Shown here: one piece after another, positions 34,382-46,362 of the stretch
How the letters are laid out: each line of letters starts with the position of its first letter
Numbering within the stretch: the first letter of the stretch is position 1
Assembly (NCBI GenBank): GCA_002105175.1
Contig: MCGE01000009.1
Span: forward strand, 806,001-870,000
Direction: 5' to 3'
DNA: 64,000 nt
DNA from: Absidia repens
Lineage: Eukaryota > Mucoromycota > Mucoromycetes > Mucorales > Cunninghamellaceae
The notes under the pieces: model-generated
Told to the model about the DNA's origin: nothing
Database searches by the model: none
The model's input: the letters and a program-made list of their open reading frames with translations, nothing else
Translations under genes and position numbers: made by a program

Positions 34382-37106
34382 CTAAATGGAGTCGCTGTCG
34401 TTGCCATTATCATCATCATCTGCTTGTTCAGTACCCAAAAGTTCTTCCAAACGTCTTGTTTCTTCAATCAATTGGACCATATCTTCTTTGGTAGCGACTG
34501 ACGAGACAAATGGATGCTATACATAACAATAAAATAAAGAAATCAGTAAATATGCCTTCCAAAACCCAACCATTCATGCACTTACCCTTAATAAAGTCGC
34601 GGCGTCTGGGCGTTTGGATGGCTCCACTGTGGTGCATTGTTGTACAAAGTCCTTAAATTGTTCAGACCATCGATCAGGCTCGTTGAATGCTGGTAAACCA
34701 TTAGATGCAATCAAAATAATGCCTATTACAATTATTTTTTTTTTTTAAAAAAAAAAGCGTATGAGTTATCATTTTCGTACTCTTGCTTCTCTTTCTTTTT
34801 ATAGATCTTACTCTGAGAGGCGGATATTCAACATAGGGTGGATCACCTTGGGCCATTTCAATCATCAAGACACCCAGGGACCAAATATCTGCCTTGGCAT
34901 CATACGGTTGTCCTTTGATGACTTCAGGGGCCATCCAATAGGGGGTGCCAATCACCGAGTGTCGTTTGGGTTGGAGAGGCGTCAATTGGGCACATTGGCT
35001 GAAGTCGGTCAATTTAATTTCACCACGCATATTGAGTAAGACATTGTCACTACGAAGATCACGATGAATCCTGCCCAAACGATCGAGACGGCCCAACGCA
35101 CGTAGTAAATCGCGTGCCACACGAGCCATTTGTTCTTCCGTCAAGCGTCCTGATGATGAGATGGTTGCTGCTGGCTCTTGTTGTAGTTCATCTTCTTGTT
35201 CTTCTTGTTCACTGGCTGGTTCTTCCACCGAAAGGATATCAGATAATGCCACATCCATGTATTCCATCACCACCCACACTTCGGTGTCTGTTGTATAACA
35301 CGCAATAAATTCAACTACATTCGGGTGCCGGCTCATCTTCATTGTCGTCAGTTCGTTGCGTACCTTGGCTAGCTTTTGTTCTGCATCCTTGGAGATTTTC
35401 TTGATCGCCACCTGAAAGAGAGAAAAAGCATTAGTGGATTGAAAAATCGCTTTTGATGATATTGGACTTACAATTCGACTAGTACTTGTTTGCTTAGCTG
35501 CATACATCGGACCTGATTCCCCTTCAGCAATCAACATGAAATCTGTATAAAGCGTCGTTGGATCGGCATGATCAATAATATCGTCTATTTGAACGACCAA
35601 AAAGAAAAAGTGGTTGAGTCGCTTTTGTCTCTACTTTTCAATTTTTCCAGTGACCTTACCAATAAAACTAGAATCTAAATCCAGATGTGTTTTCGCTGCT
35701 GAATCGTTCTTAACTAATAAAAAACAAGTCATTTAGTAAGCTCTTCCATTTCACCTTTTTTTTTTTTTTTTTTTTTTTTTGACTTACCAGGCACAGGTTC
35801 GTCGGAAATAGATGTATGAGAAGATGCCAAGATGAGGATGAACGTCGACAAGACAAAGGTGGTAGTTTCGAATGTCGAGCTCTGCAAGGTGGGGCGAAGC
35901 CAATAGGTAATGGAGCCAATGTTGGATCGTCTAGTTGTTTGTCATCGGAGGTAGATGAAGGTGGAGTAGTTGTAGAGGTATTTTGAGATGATAATGATGG
36001 TGGTGGTTGTTGTTGTTTCTTTCCAGATGGTGGAGGTGAAGTCATATTATTTGTTGTTGTTGTTGTTGTGGTGGTGGTGGTGGTATCTTTAGGTTTTTTA
36101 GAAGGAGGTTGATGCTGAAGAGAATCGGGCATTCGAACATGCATCAAACGTTGTACTGCCTTTGGATTTGCATTCACAATATCTTCGGTGATACCTGATG
36201 CATGTAGTATCTTTTGCCATTCCAGCGGTAGTCCTTTGAATCCATGTTGATCCACTTCGACATGTACATGATGCTGAATGTTATATGGTTTGCCAATCAT
36301 CGATGGCTTTTTATCATTGTTGTTGGATTGGTGGTGGTGATGATGGTGATGGTGCTTTTTTGTTGAAGAAGAATAAGTAGTGGTGGTGATGCTAGATGAT
36401 GTGGAGGGCGAAGTTGTGATGCCTGCAATGGCTGATGATGATGAGGAAGATGACAGTGTGGTGGCGGATCGAACCGAGGGTGTTGGTTTCTTTTTATCTA
36501 TAGTGAATATATGTATGAGACGAAATCCAATGACAAAGAAGGGGAAGGGAAAGCGACTTACAATGATGATTGTTGGCTGGAGAAGGGACCAGATTAGGAT
36601 TAATATAATTGGTATTGAGGACATCATCACTCGGTAAATTGGATTGCCATACATCAGGAAGACCCTACAAAAAAGAAAACGAATCAAACTATTGTTTCCC
36701 TACACTTCATATGCACTAGCCACCCTAAATAACTTACCATATATTTGCCATTATCTTTATTGTATTCCACATGAATGCCGTGTTCAAATTGAGTAGGTTT
36801 CCCAATATCCAAGATGCGCTCATTTTGTTGCTGCTGTTGGTGATGATGATGCACAGGTTTACCACTTGACTTTGATATCCTTGACACGACCGAAGCACTG
36901 GAGTGGTTGGCATGTTGATATAGTCTTCCCAAGCTGGATAAGGTAGAAGAAGATTTCATTTTTCGAAGATTGTGGTGGGAAGAGGAAGATGATGAAGGTG
37001 ATGATGAAGCGGGGAGACCAGCTGTGGAAGGCCGTGGAGGTGAACCATAGCGTGTTGTGGTTGTTGCTGTGGTAATGCTTGATGCTGATGATGGTGTGTT
37101 TCCCAT
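34382..37106 (-). CDS. PAK-like (STE20 group) protein kinase with two CRIB/PBD modules; divergent kinase motifs and a one-base frame break
   Basis: Relative of p21-activated kinases, which are activated by Cdc42/Rac GTPases. Exons: 36738-37106, 36562-36664, 35788-36497, 35660-35708, 35472-35584, 34812-35411, 34586-34722, 34516-34382. About 739 aa. It begins MGNTPS, which could be N-myristoylated. The first PBD is at residues 102-131 (GKPTQFEHGIHVEY... GLPDVWQ); the second is at about 230-280 (IGKPYNIQHHVHVEV... LPLEWQKILHASG). Kinase domain from about residue 420: the Gly loop reads AEGESGPMYAAK, Lys452 in VAIKK is present, the catalytic loop is HRDLRSDN (Lys to Arg), and the DFG motif is DFS (584-586). 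The activation segment SVIGTPYWMAPEV is normal. Exon 7 is 137 nt and needs 138 to keep ALFLIASNGLP-type sequence in frame; the break falls in a TTTT run near 34714. The acceptor of exon 4 is also uncertain. Confidence 0.75.
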
Positions 37107-37812
37107 AGAGAGAGTGTGAGAAAGTGTACCTTTTTTTAACGAGAAAAAAAAAGAATGTGTGTATATGTAAGATGATGAAGGGAAAAGAGAAAAAAGAAAA
37201 GAAAAAAAGAAAAAAAGAGAGTGGATGTTTTTTTTTGTCTGTGTCACCGTCGGCAAACCTCTTTGTTCCTTTTTCAGTAATGATGCTTCAAATTTTCTTG
37301 AGCACCTGTTTTCCAAGTAATTCAACATGTGTGTAAAAAAAAAAACTTTTATTTTTCTGGAGGAAGTGGGGGGTGGGAGGTTTAAACTTCAAACTCCGTT
37401 ATTCCACGGTCATCCAGTGTGCGTAAGTCACTCTTAAACTCATAAAGCCAGTAATTTTTTTTTTTTTTTTTTTTTTTTTTTTGATTCATTAAATCGAAAG
37501 CAACATTATGTGTGCTCAATAAATTGGTATACAAATAATATTAAAGCGGCATTGTTGTACCAGATCATATTACAGAGAAAAGGCTAGCCCAGCTTGCGTT
37601 CAAATTTACAGCACACATCTTCCATGGCAATAATCCGCCCCTGAAAATTGCCCACCTCCCCATACCACCACCATTATTTGGCCGTCATCGGTATTTCACT
37701 TGTGTAACCATTCATTCCACACAGAAGACATTTCAAGAATATAAAAAAAGGGGCAGTAGAAAGATATATGTATTTTTCAGTTCTTTGTTATGATATAAAC
37801 TTAATTCATCAG
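37107..37812. other. Intergenic region, upstream of the PAK-like gene
   Basis: About 700 bases with the 5' flank of the kinase gene, a T tract at about 37448-37482 and the 3' flank of the eS25 gene. No gene is seen. Confidence 0.45.
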
Positions 37813-38425
37813 TCACGTAGCAGCACGAGCTATATATATGTGTAAACAAAGGGCAATTGGTTAATACTTCAGGCTATACAGGAGACCCAACACTTACTGT
37901 AGATGGTTTGAGCATGATGAACGGTCAAGGGCTTGATCAAACCTTGGTCAGTCAGTGCTTTAAGAGCGACCCGGGCCAGCGAACCATTCAATTTGAGCCG
38001 ATCCACCAAGACCGATTGACTAATGAGCTTATAGGTTGGCACTTCCTTGTACAAACGGTCGTAGGTCGGTTTATCCAAGACCACCATGTGGTTGGACTTG
38101 TCCTTCACCTTTTTAGCAGACCACTTTTTTTTAGCTTTCTTGCCTCCAGAGGAAGACGAAGGTTTGGCGGGTACATCCTTCTTGGCCTGCAAAAAGTTAA
38201 AAAAAAAAAAAAAAAAAGCGAAATGGAAATAATATACATGTTTATAAATAAGCTGTCAGTCATTAGAGTAGATAAAAAGCCAAAGGGGAAAAAATGGTGG
38301 GTCGAAAACAAAAGTCGGCCACTGGGTTTAATGGGCGCCTTTTATTTATTTTTATTCTGGGTGGGAAGGCAACCCATATTTTTGGGGGATGCCTGGTTTC
38401 GGTTTGATCAAAGATGACTTACCAT
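37813..38425 (-). CDS. RPS25: 40S ribosomal protein eS25
   Basis: Small-subunit ribosomal protein near the E site. Exons 38423-38425 (ATG only), 37898-38186, 37813-37829 give 102 aa. The sequence matches S25 throughout: lysine-rich N-terminus (KKAKKKWSAKKVKDKSNHMV), LDKPTYDRLYKEVPTYKLIS, SVLVDRLKLNGSLARVALKA and the end QTIYTRAAT. The second intron is short and its acceptor (at 37830-37831) was chosen because it restores the conserved C-terminal TRA; two nearer AG sites would truncate or change the end. Intron 1, directly after the ATG, is 236 nt, long for this window. Confidence 0.96.
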
Positions 38426-40889
38426 TTTATAGTAGTGAAAATAATAATTATAAAAAGAAAGAGGAAGGAAAAGAGAAAAGAGAAAACGAGTCAGGCTCTG
38501 TATTTGTTATTAGTGTGTTAAGGAACAGACTAGTAAAGAGTGACAAGCAAAAGCGATTGGAAGGAGATTGAAAGGGTAATAGTAACAAACGTCTGACTTG
38601 GGCATGCCCCCCCCTTTTTTTTTTGATTATCATTCGAATATGTACTCGTACTCCTTCACTCTCTCGCAGCTTCTCTACGTTGAGTACTGATCCTTCTATT
38701 CATATCTTCCTTTCCTTTCGTTCTATGGATCCCTCCAGTGAAGTTTCATCATGTTTATCCGCAGAAAAATGCTAATGCGGATGCTCAAAAAGAAATCATA
38801 GAACGTCGGGTATTTCGACTAGTTCGATTTTTTAATTCACAGTATAATATAGTAATGTACTATACAATAAACGTATATACATGATAAATGTTATTTTATC
38901 ACGAGCCCATTATCATCTGCCCTTAAATCAGATCAATGTTAACTCAGGGTCTGTGCCCTTTCCCTTTATGTATTGTGAAACGTCATCTTACCGTTTCCAA
39001 ATAAATAAATAAAAGAATAAAAAAAAATAAAAAAATATCGAACTGGATATATGCAGTATGTCCGGTCTAGATAAGTCAGAGGGTGATTTGATAAACAAAC
39101 ATATTTTATTAACCATATTGATAGATACTAAAATTAAAAACGAAGGGTTCAAGGGAACAAGAGATTTAGTGGAACGATTTATTGGAGGAAGCATGAGGGA
39201 GACTAATGGGAGATCTAAAGAATGGTCAACACTAATCTAAAAGGGCAGTTGTAAACTGGAGCCTAATATATTATATTCTTATATAATATATAAGACATAG
39301 AGATATTTTTTTATTATAGTATAAATAATGATCACCACTAATCAAACGAAGTGATGCTAATGAAAAAAGGATCTCTTGTACAAGACATGAAAGAGACTAA
39401 TGGGACATTTTTAATCGAGATAAATAAAAAGAAACATGTTTTATTGAGCTGTAGATGCAAGTTATATACAAACTATACACAAACTAAAACTAAACCAAGT
39501 TAATGGTGACTCCAACAAGCCAACTGTTGGGTTCTCCTAAAGCCTGAATCCGAAATGAAAGAGTTTCCCCATGCATCTTGTAATCCCTGTGATGAAAACC
39601 CTTCTAAACTAGTTCTGACACTATTCTAAGTCCAACATAACCTCAAAAAAGTTGACTGGCGAAGAAAAAAAAAGAATCAAAAAAAGAAAGAGAGAGAGAG
39701 AGAAAAAAAAAAAGTTCGGGAGTAAATAAAACACCAAACACGTGGGCGGTATTTAAAATGTATGTTTTCTGGTCTCTCATTAAGATTTGGTTTAAGATTA
39801 TTATTATTTTTCGTGGCAAGTGTCCCTTTTTTTTTTGTTTAAAACAACCAATAAAATAAAGTATCATCACCATGGTTGCTCTCTTCTTTTGATTCCTTTG
39901 CAGATAAGATGAAGCAATTCGATCTAGGTTAGTTAACTCCTTTATTATAGAATAATTTGTCAATTATAGTGGATTGCTTGGCCTCTTTGATTAGACTAGC
40001 TTATCAGACATTACTGTATATTCATTTATAATAAGATACCATCAAATCCACACTTAATATTCACCCTGGATGTGAATTGTCCCATACATACCGCTAGTCG
40101 TCAAACTTTAGATATGTATCATAGTATTATCGTTAGAGCAATTAATTTAGTTGTCATTTTTTAATAAAATTTATCTTGTGTTTTTGCTTTTACATCGTCT
40201 CTGATATGTTTACAGAAGTTTATCTCGTTGGGTGAGTATGTTCGCACTGTAATGTGCAGTATGTGTGAGAGTAAAAAAAAAAAAAAAGCTGGTATGTGTG
40301 TGTGTGAGTATGCGTGCAATAAAAAATAGAGATGAGGCGCCATCGATCAATGGTCATGCCTAGCACTCTATCTACTTTACGGTACGATACTTGATTTCTA
40401 ATGAAGGGATTAAGAGAGATTTGTTGATTGAGTTTAGAAAAGGGCCGCAGTGAACGCATGAATAAAAACCAACAAAAGCACGCACTGGAGGTGCTGTATT
40501 TAGTTTAACCGCATGTCCGAAACTTTGAAAAACATAATTTATAGAATTTTCTGATTTTCTGAGAATTTCTGATTATCTCAAAAAAATCCCCAAGTTGCAA
40601 CTAGTTGTTTAGAAGAGGATGAGTGTAGTATTTCATAATAAACAATGTGATGTTAACACAACAATGATAGGGAAGTATATAAACCCTGGGGGGGGTTTAT
40701 CGAGGCAAAGAATAATCAATTGATCAATGAAAAAAAAAAAAAAACGAAGTCGAGAAGGTCAAATGCATAAAAGACAAGTTTTATTTGATAAAATGTGCGA
40801 TGAGATATAAATTTATAAACTAATAGTGTGTGTGTTGATACAAGGGGGGGCATAGTATAGGTTAAAGGGTAAAGGCGAGGGACACTCTT
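38426..40889. other. Intergenic region, 2.5 kb, with repeat copy C
   Basis: Contains the eS25 promoter at the left, repeat copy C at 39090-39756, and AT-rich sequence with (GT)n near 40287-40304. No protein gene is supported. Confidence 0.5.
39090..39756 (-). repeat. Dispersed repeat family, copy C
   Basis: Truncated at its distal (left) end relative to copies A, B and D. The minus-strand head CACGTG is at 39739-39744, next to GGCGGTATTT on the plus strand. The conserved block CATGCATCTTGTAATCCCTG is at 39570-39589. Both poly(A)-like modules are present (near 39440 and 39100). Confidence 0.75.
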
Positions 40890-42570
40890 CTAAAACTCTT
40901 CATAGTCATCTAACATAAAAAAAAAATAGTGATGAGAAATCCAGCATCCATTTTTTGTGTTTAAAACGTTCACTTACCTTCAATGCCATTGACAGCATGA
41001 AGTACAAACAAGACGATATTGGAAGTACATTGCATAGAGAATCCCTGATACAAGCCACGCCAGCCCCATCCACTACTCAGCATGCGACGTTTTCCACCTT
41101 TGCGATCACCAGTACCACGACGTTGACCACCTTCTTCCTTGATGATATGATACGCCGCATCCACCATGCCGGTATAAGGTACAGGACGGAGTGCCACCAC
41201 CGAGTCAAACCGCTTCTTTGGTGTCCGTGTTCTGATTTGGCATTGGAGTCGTTTTCTGATGGTTTCCAAGGGCAACATGATCATCAATTCCAATGTGTTC
41301 AATCCGAGTTCCGCCAAACCATACAAAAATGGCGAGTCGCTGGCTGATATACGCAACACCCGGTCAATCACCAACGGCGTCGAGTTCTGAAGTAATGGCG
41401 TCAATGTGTGGTACAAGACCGTTGGCCAGAGGTTGTGATTCAGAAAAAGTCCCTTGAGCCCACCTTCTTCGTCGAGAATCGTACGTAGCGCATGTAGCGG
41501 GCCTTTGTATTTTCGGTGGAGAGGCGACGCCGATTGCACCATCAATCTTTTTGTGTTTGTTTTTTTGTTAAAAAAAAAAAAAAGAAGACAAGTGGGTGAG
41601 TGTGACCAATGTCTATCTGTGTGTATGTTAAAAAAAAAATTACCTTGTTCGAATCAGTTCCAAAGGCGAGAGTAAGACGCCCACCAGGAGATGACTGGTA
41701 ACTAAGGTCGCCAGATTGGGCCCAACGTGATCCAGGTGTACAAGTGGGATGGTATCATCATAGAGTCCAAACGAATCATTCAATGAGCCTTCGACGGTGG
41801 GTTGTAAAAATAAGTGGCAAATTTCATAGAGCCAATTGGTGTATTGTCCCTTGAAGAGTGATCGCCAGCCTTCGTGTTGTTGTTTCATCAATCGTCCAAT
41901 GCCTTGCCATACACCCTTGTCAATAGGTTTGATTTGGTACGAAGGTCGTGTGGCATCGTCATAAATACTGGTACGCACCACATAACCGCTGGCATCCACC
42001 GCTACTTGCTTGGGTCGAAACATAGGATCGTCCAGCTCCAACGTCGCGCTTACAGGAATGTCTTCCGAGGGTCGTCGTCGTCGTTCGTGGTCATGCTCGC
42101 CATAGAAGTCATCTTCATCGTCGTCTTCGTCATCGTCTGATCCAGCATATTCCTATACAGATATGAAAGAGAAAGAAAAGTCAAGCTTTGAATATCGTTG
42201 TTGGGGGTGGTTATTCTACCTTCTCGTAGTCGTCCTGGTCATCACTGTAGGGATCGTCAGGAGTTGCTGAAGTCATAACTTGCACATCTTCATGAGGAGT
42301 GTACTGAACTTGCATGAGGGTTTTGGAGACTTCAAAAGGGCTGCTGACCGCTGTCGTTAAGAATTTAAGCACTGAGAAGTTGATCAATTCGCGAGCAGCC
42401 GCACGGGAATCAATCAAATCATCGTAGTCGTCTGGTGGCATATAATAAGCTGGGTAGTCATGACCACTATTGGCGCCACCTCCAAGTGGGTTATAGCTGC
42501 TATTGTTCATATTGATCCCTGGTGTGTAATAGGGCCTTGCCGGAAATGCATCGTGTGTATGATTCGCCAT
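40890..42570 (-). CDS. Ugo1/SLC25A46-like mitochondrial outer-membrane carrier-fold protein
   Basis: Relative of yeast Ugo1, which links the outer- and inner-membrane fusion machinery. Exons 42220-42570, 41644-42152, 40978-41546, 40890-40909 give 482 aa in frame. Carrier-type P-x-D/E-x-x-K/R signatures are visible: SSPFEVSKTLMQVQY, LLSPLELIRTRL (across an intron) and MLPLETIRKRLQCQ. The N-terminus is a soluble Asn/Gly/Tyr-rich stretch and an acidic insert (DDDEDDDEDDFYGEHD) separates the first two repeats, as in Ugo1. It departs from true inner-membrane carriers by the poor repeats and long soluble N-terminus. The last exon encodes only DDYEEF. Localisation and role are inferred from the family. 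Confidence 0.8.
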
Positions 42571-42801
42571 ATTGTCCAATAAATAAATAAAAAGCACCAA
42601 GTGAAACAAAAAAAAAAAAAACAAGAGCAAGTCTGCCCACCTGTTGAAAGCGGAGAACGAAATGTTTTCGAGAGATCAGGTCAGTTCGGCCTCGGATAAA
42701 TTATTCCGCATTTTGTTTTGACATTTTCATAAAACCCCACCCCCACAGGGTTTCTTTTTTTTTCTCTCTCTCTTTCTTTCACGACTTTTTCTGATTATAT
42801 A

Positions 42802-43705
42802 ATGGCGGAAAAGAAGGATACTACTGGTAAGGAATAAAAAACAAGACTATTCATACTAAAACACAAAAACACAAAAAGGAAACACGTTAGACTCACATAC
42901 ATTTTTATCTTAGATTGGGAAGGCAAATGGGACAAGAGAGACACGCAGTGGGATCATGGGGAATCAAGTCCTGCGCTGGTCAAGTTGCTGCAAGATGAAG
43001 ACACCAAGGACCTCATCCCTTTGGAAGGTGTTGGGTTAGTCCCAGGCTGTGGTGCAGGTAAAATAAGAAGAAGGAGAAAAGAGGCCTGACGAAATATATA
43101 TTAAAAAAAAAAAAAACGGTGATACTCATTGCTATTCCTTCTTACCCCTCACATTTTTACTCTCTTCATTATGTAGGATATGATGTACAAACGTTGGCTA
43201 CTGTGCGTCGCCATATGATTGGCTTGGATATTAGCAAAACGGCTGTGGACATTTGTAACAAGACCCATCCTGATGCCTCTGCGTCCAATTATGAATTTGT
43301 TCTTTGTGACTTTTTCAAATATCCTCCTCCTGCCGGTGGATACATTTTAGGGTATGATTACACCATGTTGTGTGCCTTACCACCTATTTTGCGTGAAGAT
43401 TGGGCCGCTCGCTACGCCGAAATCATCAAGCCCGGTGGCGTGTTGATTTGTTTAATGTTCCCTCTGGTAGAAAAAGAAGGCGGACCCCCTTATGCTCTCA
43501 CTGTCCAATTGTAAGTCAATGATGTAGTGCATGTGTCTGAGAACCAAAAAAAATCGCTGACTTTTTTTTTTGCCCCTTCCACCTTTTTGATTGTAGATAC
43601 GAAGAACTTTTATTGCCCAATTTTGACTTGGTCCATTTGAAGGATGCTGTGGGCCATGAAAGTAGACTTGGCAAGGAAAAAATCAGTGTTTGGAAACGAA
43701 AATAA
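42802..43705 (+). CDS. TPMT-family (thiol/thiopurine) S-adenosylmethionine methyltransferase
   Basis: Soluble methyltransferase of the TPMT superfamily; likely acts on thiols, halides or other small nucleophiles. Exons 42802-42826, 42914-43057, 43177-43510, 43597-43705 give 203 aa. Seen: an N-terminal tryptophan-rich segment (DWEGKWDKRDTQWDHGESSP), SAM-binding motif I VPGCGAGYDV split by an intron after the glycines, the acidic strand end MIGLDISKTAVD, and the post-motif region ILGYDYTMLCALPPILREDW. The length and W-x-x-RW-like N-terminus match plant and fungal thiol methyltransferases. The exact substrate cannot be told from sequence. The ATG lies only 231 bases from the divergent Ugo1-like gene start, so the two probably share a promoter region. 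Confidence 0.85.
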
Positions 43706-45566
43706 CTTCAATTTATTTGTTAGTTTAGTTGTCATTATTCAATCCAATCAAAATAGATGTATTTGTTAGTTAGTTACCATTTTTCAATTTAATCAAAATA
43801 AATTCATATTTTTTTTTACATATATATATATATATATAGATATATATATATATATATATTATATTTTGTTTGGCAATACAATAGTTGATATGAGTGTATT
43901 AGCTGGGTAAAAGCCGAGAGAGAGAAAAGTGTGATGCAGATATCATGAAAGAGGTGTAATAAATATGATTAGCACATAATCAAGATAGGGGGGATCATAT
44001 AGTTGGTGTCGTATTCTATGGTGATCTCTGGGGAGGTTGGCTGCAAATGGTCAAAGATAAACTGGAAATAGTGCAAAATTCTCTACAACGGTAGCTACAC
44101 GCACAGCACAATTTAGTTTTATTTATACGATTGACTGGACAAGAATATTACAGACTTTGACACCAGGTAATATAAGACGGTGAACCAGTTCCTGAAGCAC
44201 AAGGGGAGTAGTCATAGTGGGTTAATGGAGAACAAATATTTGTTGGGGCACTCACAAAAAGCTAGAATAGTAAACATTGGTCCCACTATTTGATGACTCA
44301 TAGCATAGTTAATAAAAAGTGATATTTTATTGAAGCATGTTGATAGATATTCTAAGGCTAAATGAAATGATAGAAATTCATTATATAGTTCAGTACTCTA
44401 TTAAGGGATATACTGGAAGGATCTATTAGAGAAGGCATGGGGAGGCAAACCTGAGATTTGAGGAATGCTAAATACTAATCAAACGGACGATTGTATGGTA
44501 CGAGCTAATATAATGTACAAAACGTGGGAAGGATTAAAGTGGCATCTGTTATTGAAGCACAACAACGGTCAACACTAATCAAAAGACAATCCTGGTTGTA
44601 AAAAAATAAGGATCTACTGTACAAGGTACTGCATAAGACATTAGAGAAACTAATGGAATATTTTTCATTGAAGCATATAAAAATAAACATATTTTATTCA
44701 ATATAGATGCTAATGGTGAGGCCTAAATCCTGAATCCAAAATGAAAGAGTTTCCCATGGAGCTTGTAATCCCTGTTCTGAAAACGCTTCTAAACTAGTTC
44801 TGATACTAAACTAAGTCCAACATAACCTCAATGAAGTTGAATGGTGAAGAAAAAAAAAGGAAAGAGAGGAAAAAAAAAAGCATGGGAGTAGATGAAACGT
44901 CAACCACGTGTGCGGGATTTGAAATGTTTTATGTCTCTCATAAGGATATTGGCTTGCGACCACTCAGCAAAACCCAACCAACTTCAAATACCAAAGGAGA
45001 AAAAGTCAACCAACCTCGTAACACTGTTCCTTTTCACCTTCACTATCATTCTGCGTGGTTAAAAAATATATTGTCAATTAGTCCCACTCCTTCCCTTAGC
45101 ATTATCAACGAGACCAATGTTTTTTTGCCCTTCCTGAACCGCACCACATGGTATGCAGCATGTCAATATCTATCCATTATGAGTGGATGGGTTGTAAAAA
45201 TTTACCATTGAAGAGACAAGTCAGATATTTTGTAAAAAGACAATCAACGATGTGTAAAAAAAAAGTATGCTATGATATGAAAACAAAAGGTTGAGACTTT
45301 ATTATTACTATATATAAACATGAGTTGATAAACATCTAAAATCTAGAATCTATAATTAGGGAGGGCGGTCGCATTGAATTGATAATGACTATATACTATA
45401 TGCAAAAATGGATCCATTGAATTGGCAGCCTTCTTGGTCATGGTTTTCGTAGGATGGTTCATTTTAGTCTTGCGTTCTTTTATCCCCTACCATTACCAAC
45501 ATAATAAAAAAGGCGAAGATTACGTCAAAAAAAGTGATAAAACGTCTATGCATAAATTGTTATACC
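43706..45566. other. Intergenic region, 1.9 kb, with repeat copy D
   Basis: 3' flank of the methyltransferase gene (AATAAA at 43797-43802), a TA microsatellite at about 43820-43858, repeat copy D at 44070-44926, and the 3' flank of the minus-strand TRM5 gene. Open frames here are repeat-derived or random. Confidence 0.5.
44070..44926 (-). repeat. Dispersed repeat family, copy D
   Basis: Near full length. The minus-strand head CACGTG is at 44905-44910, with TGCGGGATTTGAAATG beside it. The conserved block is slightly changed here (TTTCCCATGGAGCTTGTAAT). The distal end (CTACAACGGTAGCTACACGC, 44082-44101) matches copies A and B. Sequence just outside the head (about 44965-45060) also resembles 62530-62610 beyond copy E, so the true element may be longer than 0.86 kb. 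Confidence 0.75.
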
Positions 45567-46329
45567 TTACCTCGTCGGCCCAAAGATCATTTCAGGTGTC
45601 AAATAAAAAGATATGCAATACATGTCTTTTCTTGGAGCAACATTACGTACCCAATGTAAATTGCTTGTGGAGGCATCGTAGACAGATCCAATCACCTGTT
45701 CCACTCTCTATATATATATATATATCAAAAAGCCAATCAATCATCCGCTAGTTTCTTTTTCCAGTTTTCATTGATATTACCTGTGCAATATCTTGAGCAG
45801 GATCATCACTCCTTGTGAAACAATGGCAATGAACCATGGGTAATTTTGGTGCAGGGCATAAGGATTCATAGAGTACTTTCTGATCTTGATATAAATCACG
45901 GAAGGCATCCAAGAACTCAATAGCCGTATCAGGAAGATTCATCACAAAATGGTCAAAGGTTTTCCAGCTATCACCACCATTCGCATTGGCCAAAGTTTGT
46001 ACTGCTTGTTGTATAAAATCGCGTCCATCCATATTGTAAGGTTTTAATTTACTATCAGGAATCTTGAAAGGATCATGTTAGTATACCATGAAAAGTATAG
46101 AGAACCTCCTCTCTCTCTCTCCCCCTCTATCTTTTTTTTTATAAAAGGATCTTTACCTTGTTGTGAGATTTGTTCACTTTGAGCCAGTCATAGGATTCAG
46201 GATTGAGATCGTTAGCATATACTATCACACCATTTTTAGCAGCAGGAATAGCAAATGGACCAACACCAGCAAAGACATCACCTAAATCATCATAAAAGAA
46301 GTGTGTCAGTATAGAGTGGTTCTTCCCCC

Positions 46330-46362
<33 letters not shown>

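Noticed and set aside
39000..39800. Idea that the dispersed repeats encode a transposase or reverse transcriptase
   Set aside because: No frame longer than about 100 codons and none shared between copies; no catalytic motifs seen.
40287..40304. (GT)n runs here and at 14579, 29534, 34334 and 54627 considered as telomere-like repeats
   Set aside because: They are simple dinucleotide microsatellites; fungal telomere repeats are of the TTAGGG kind and none is present.
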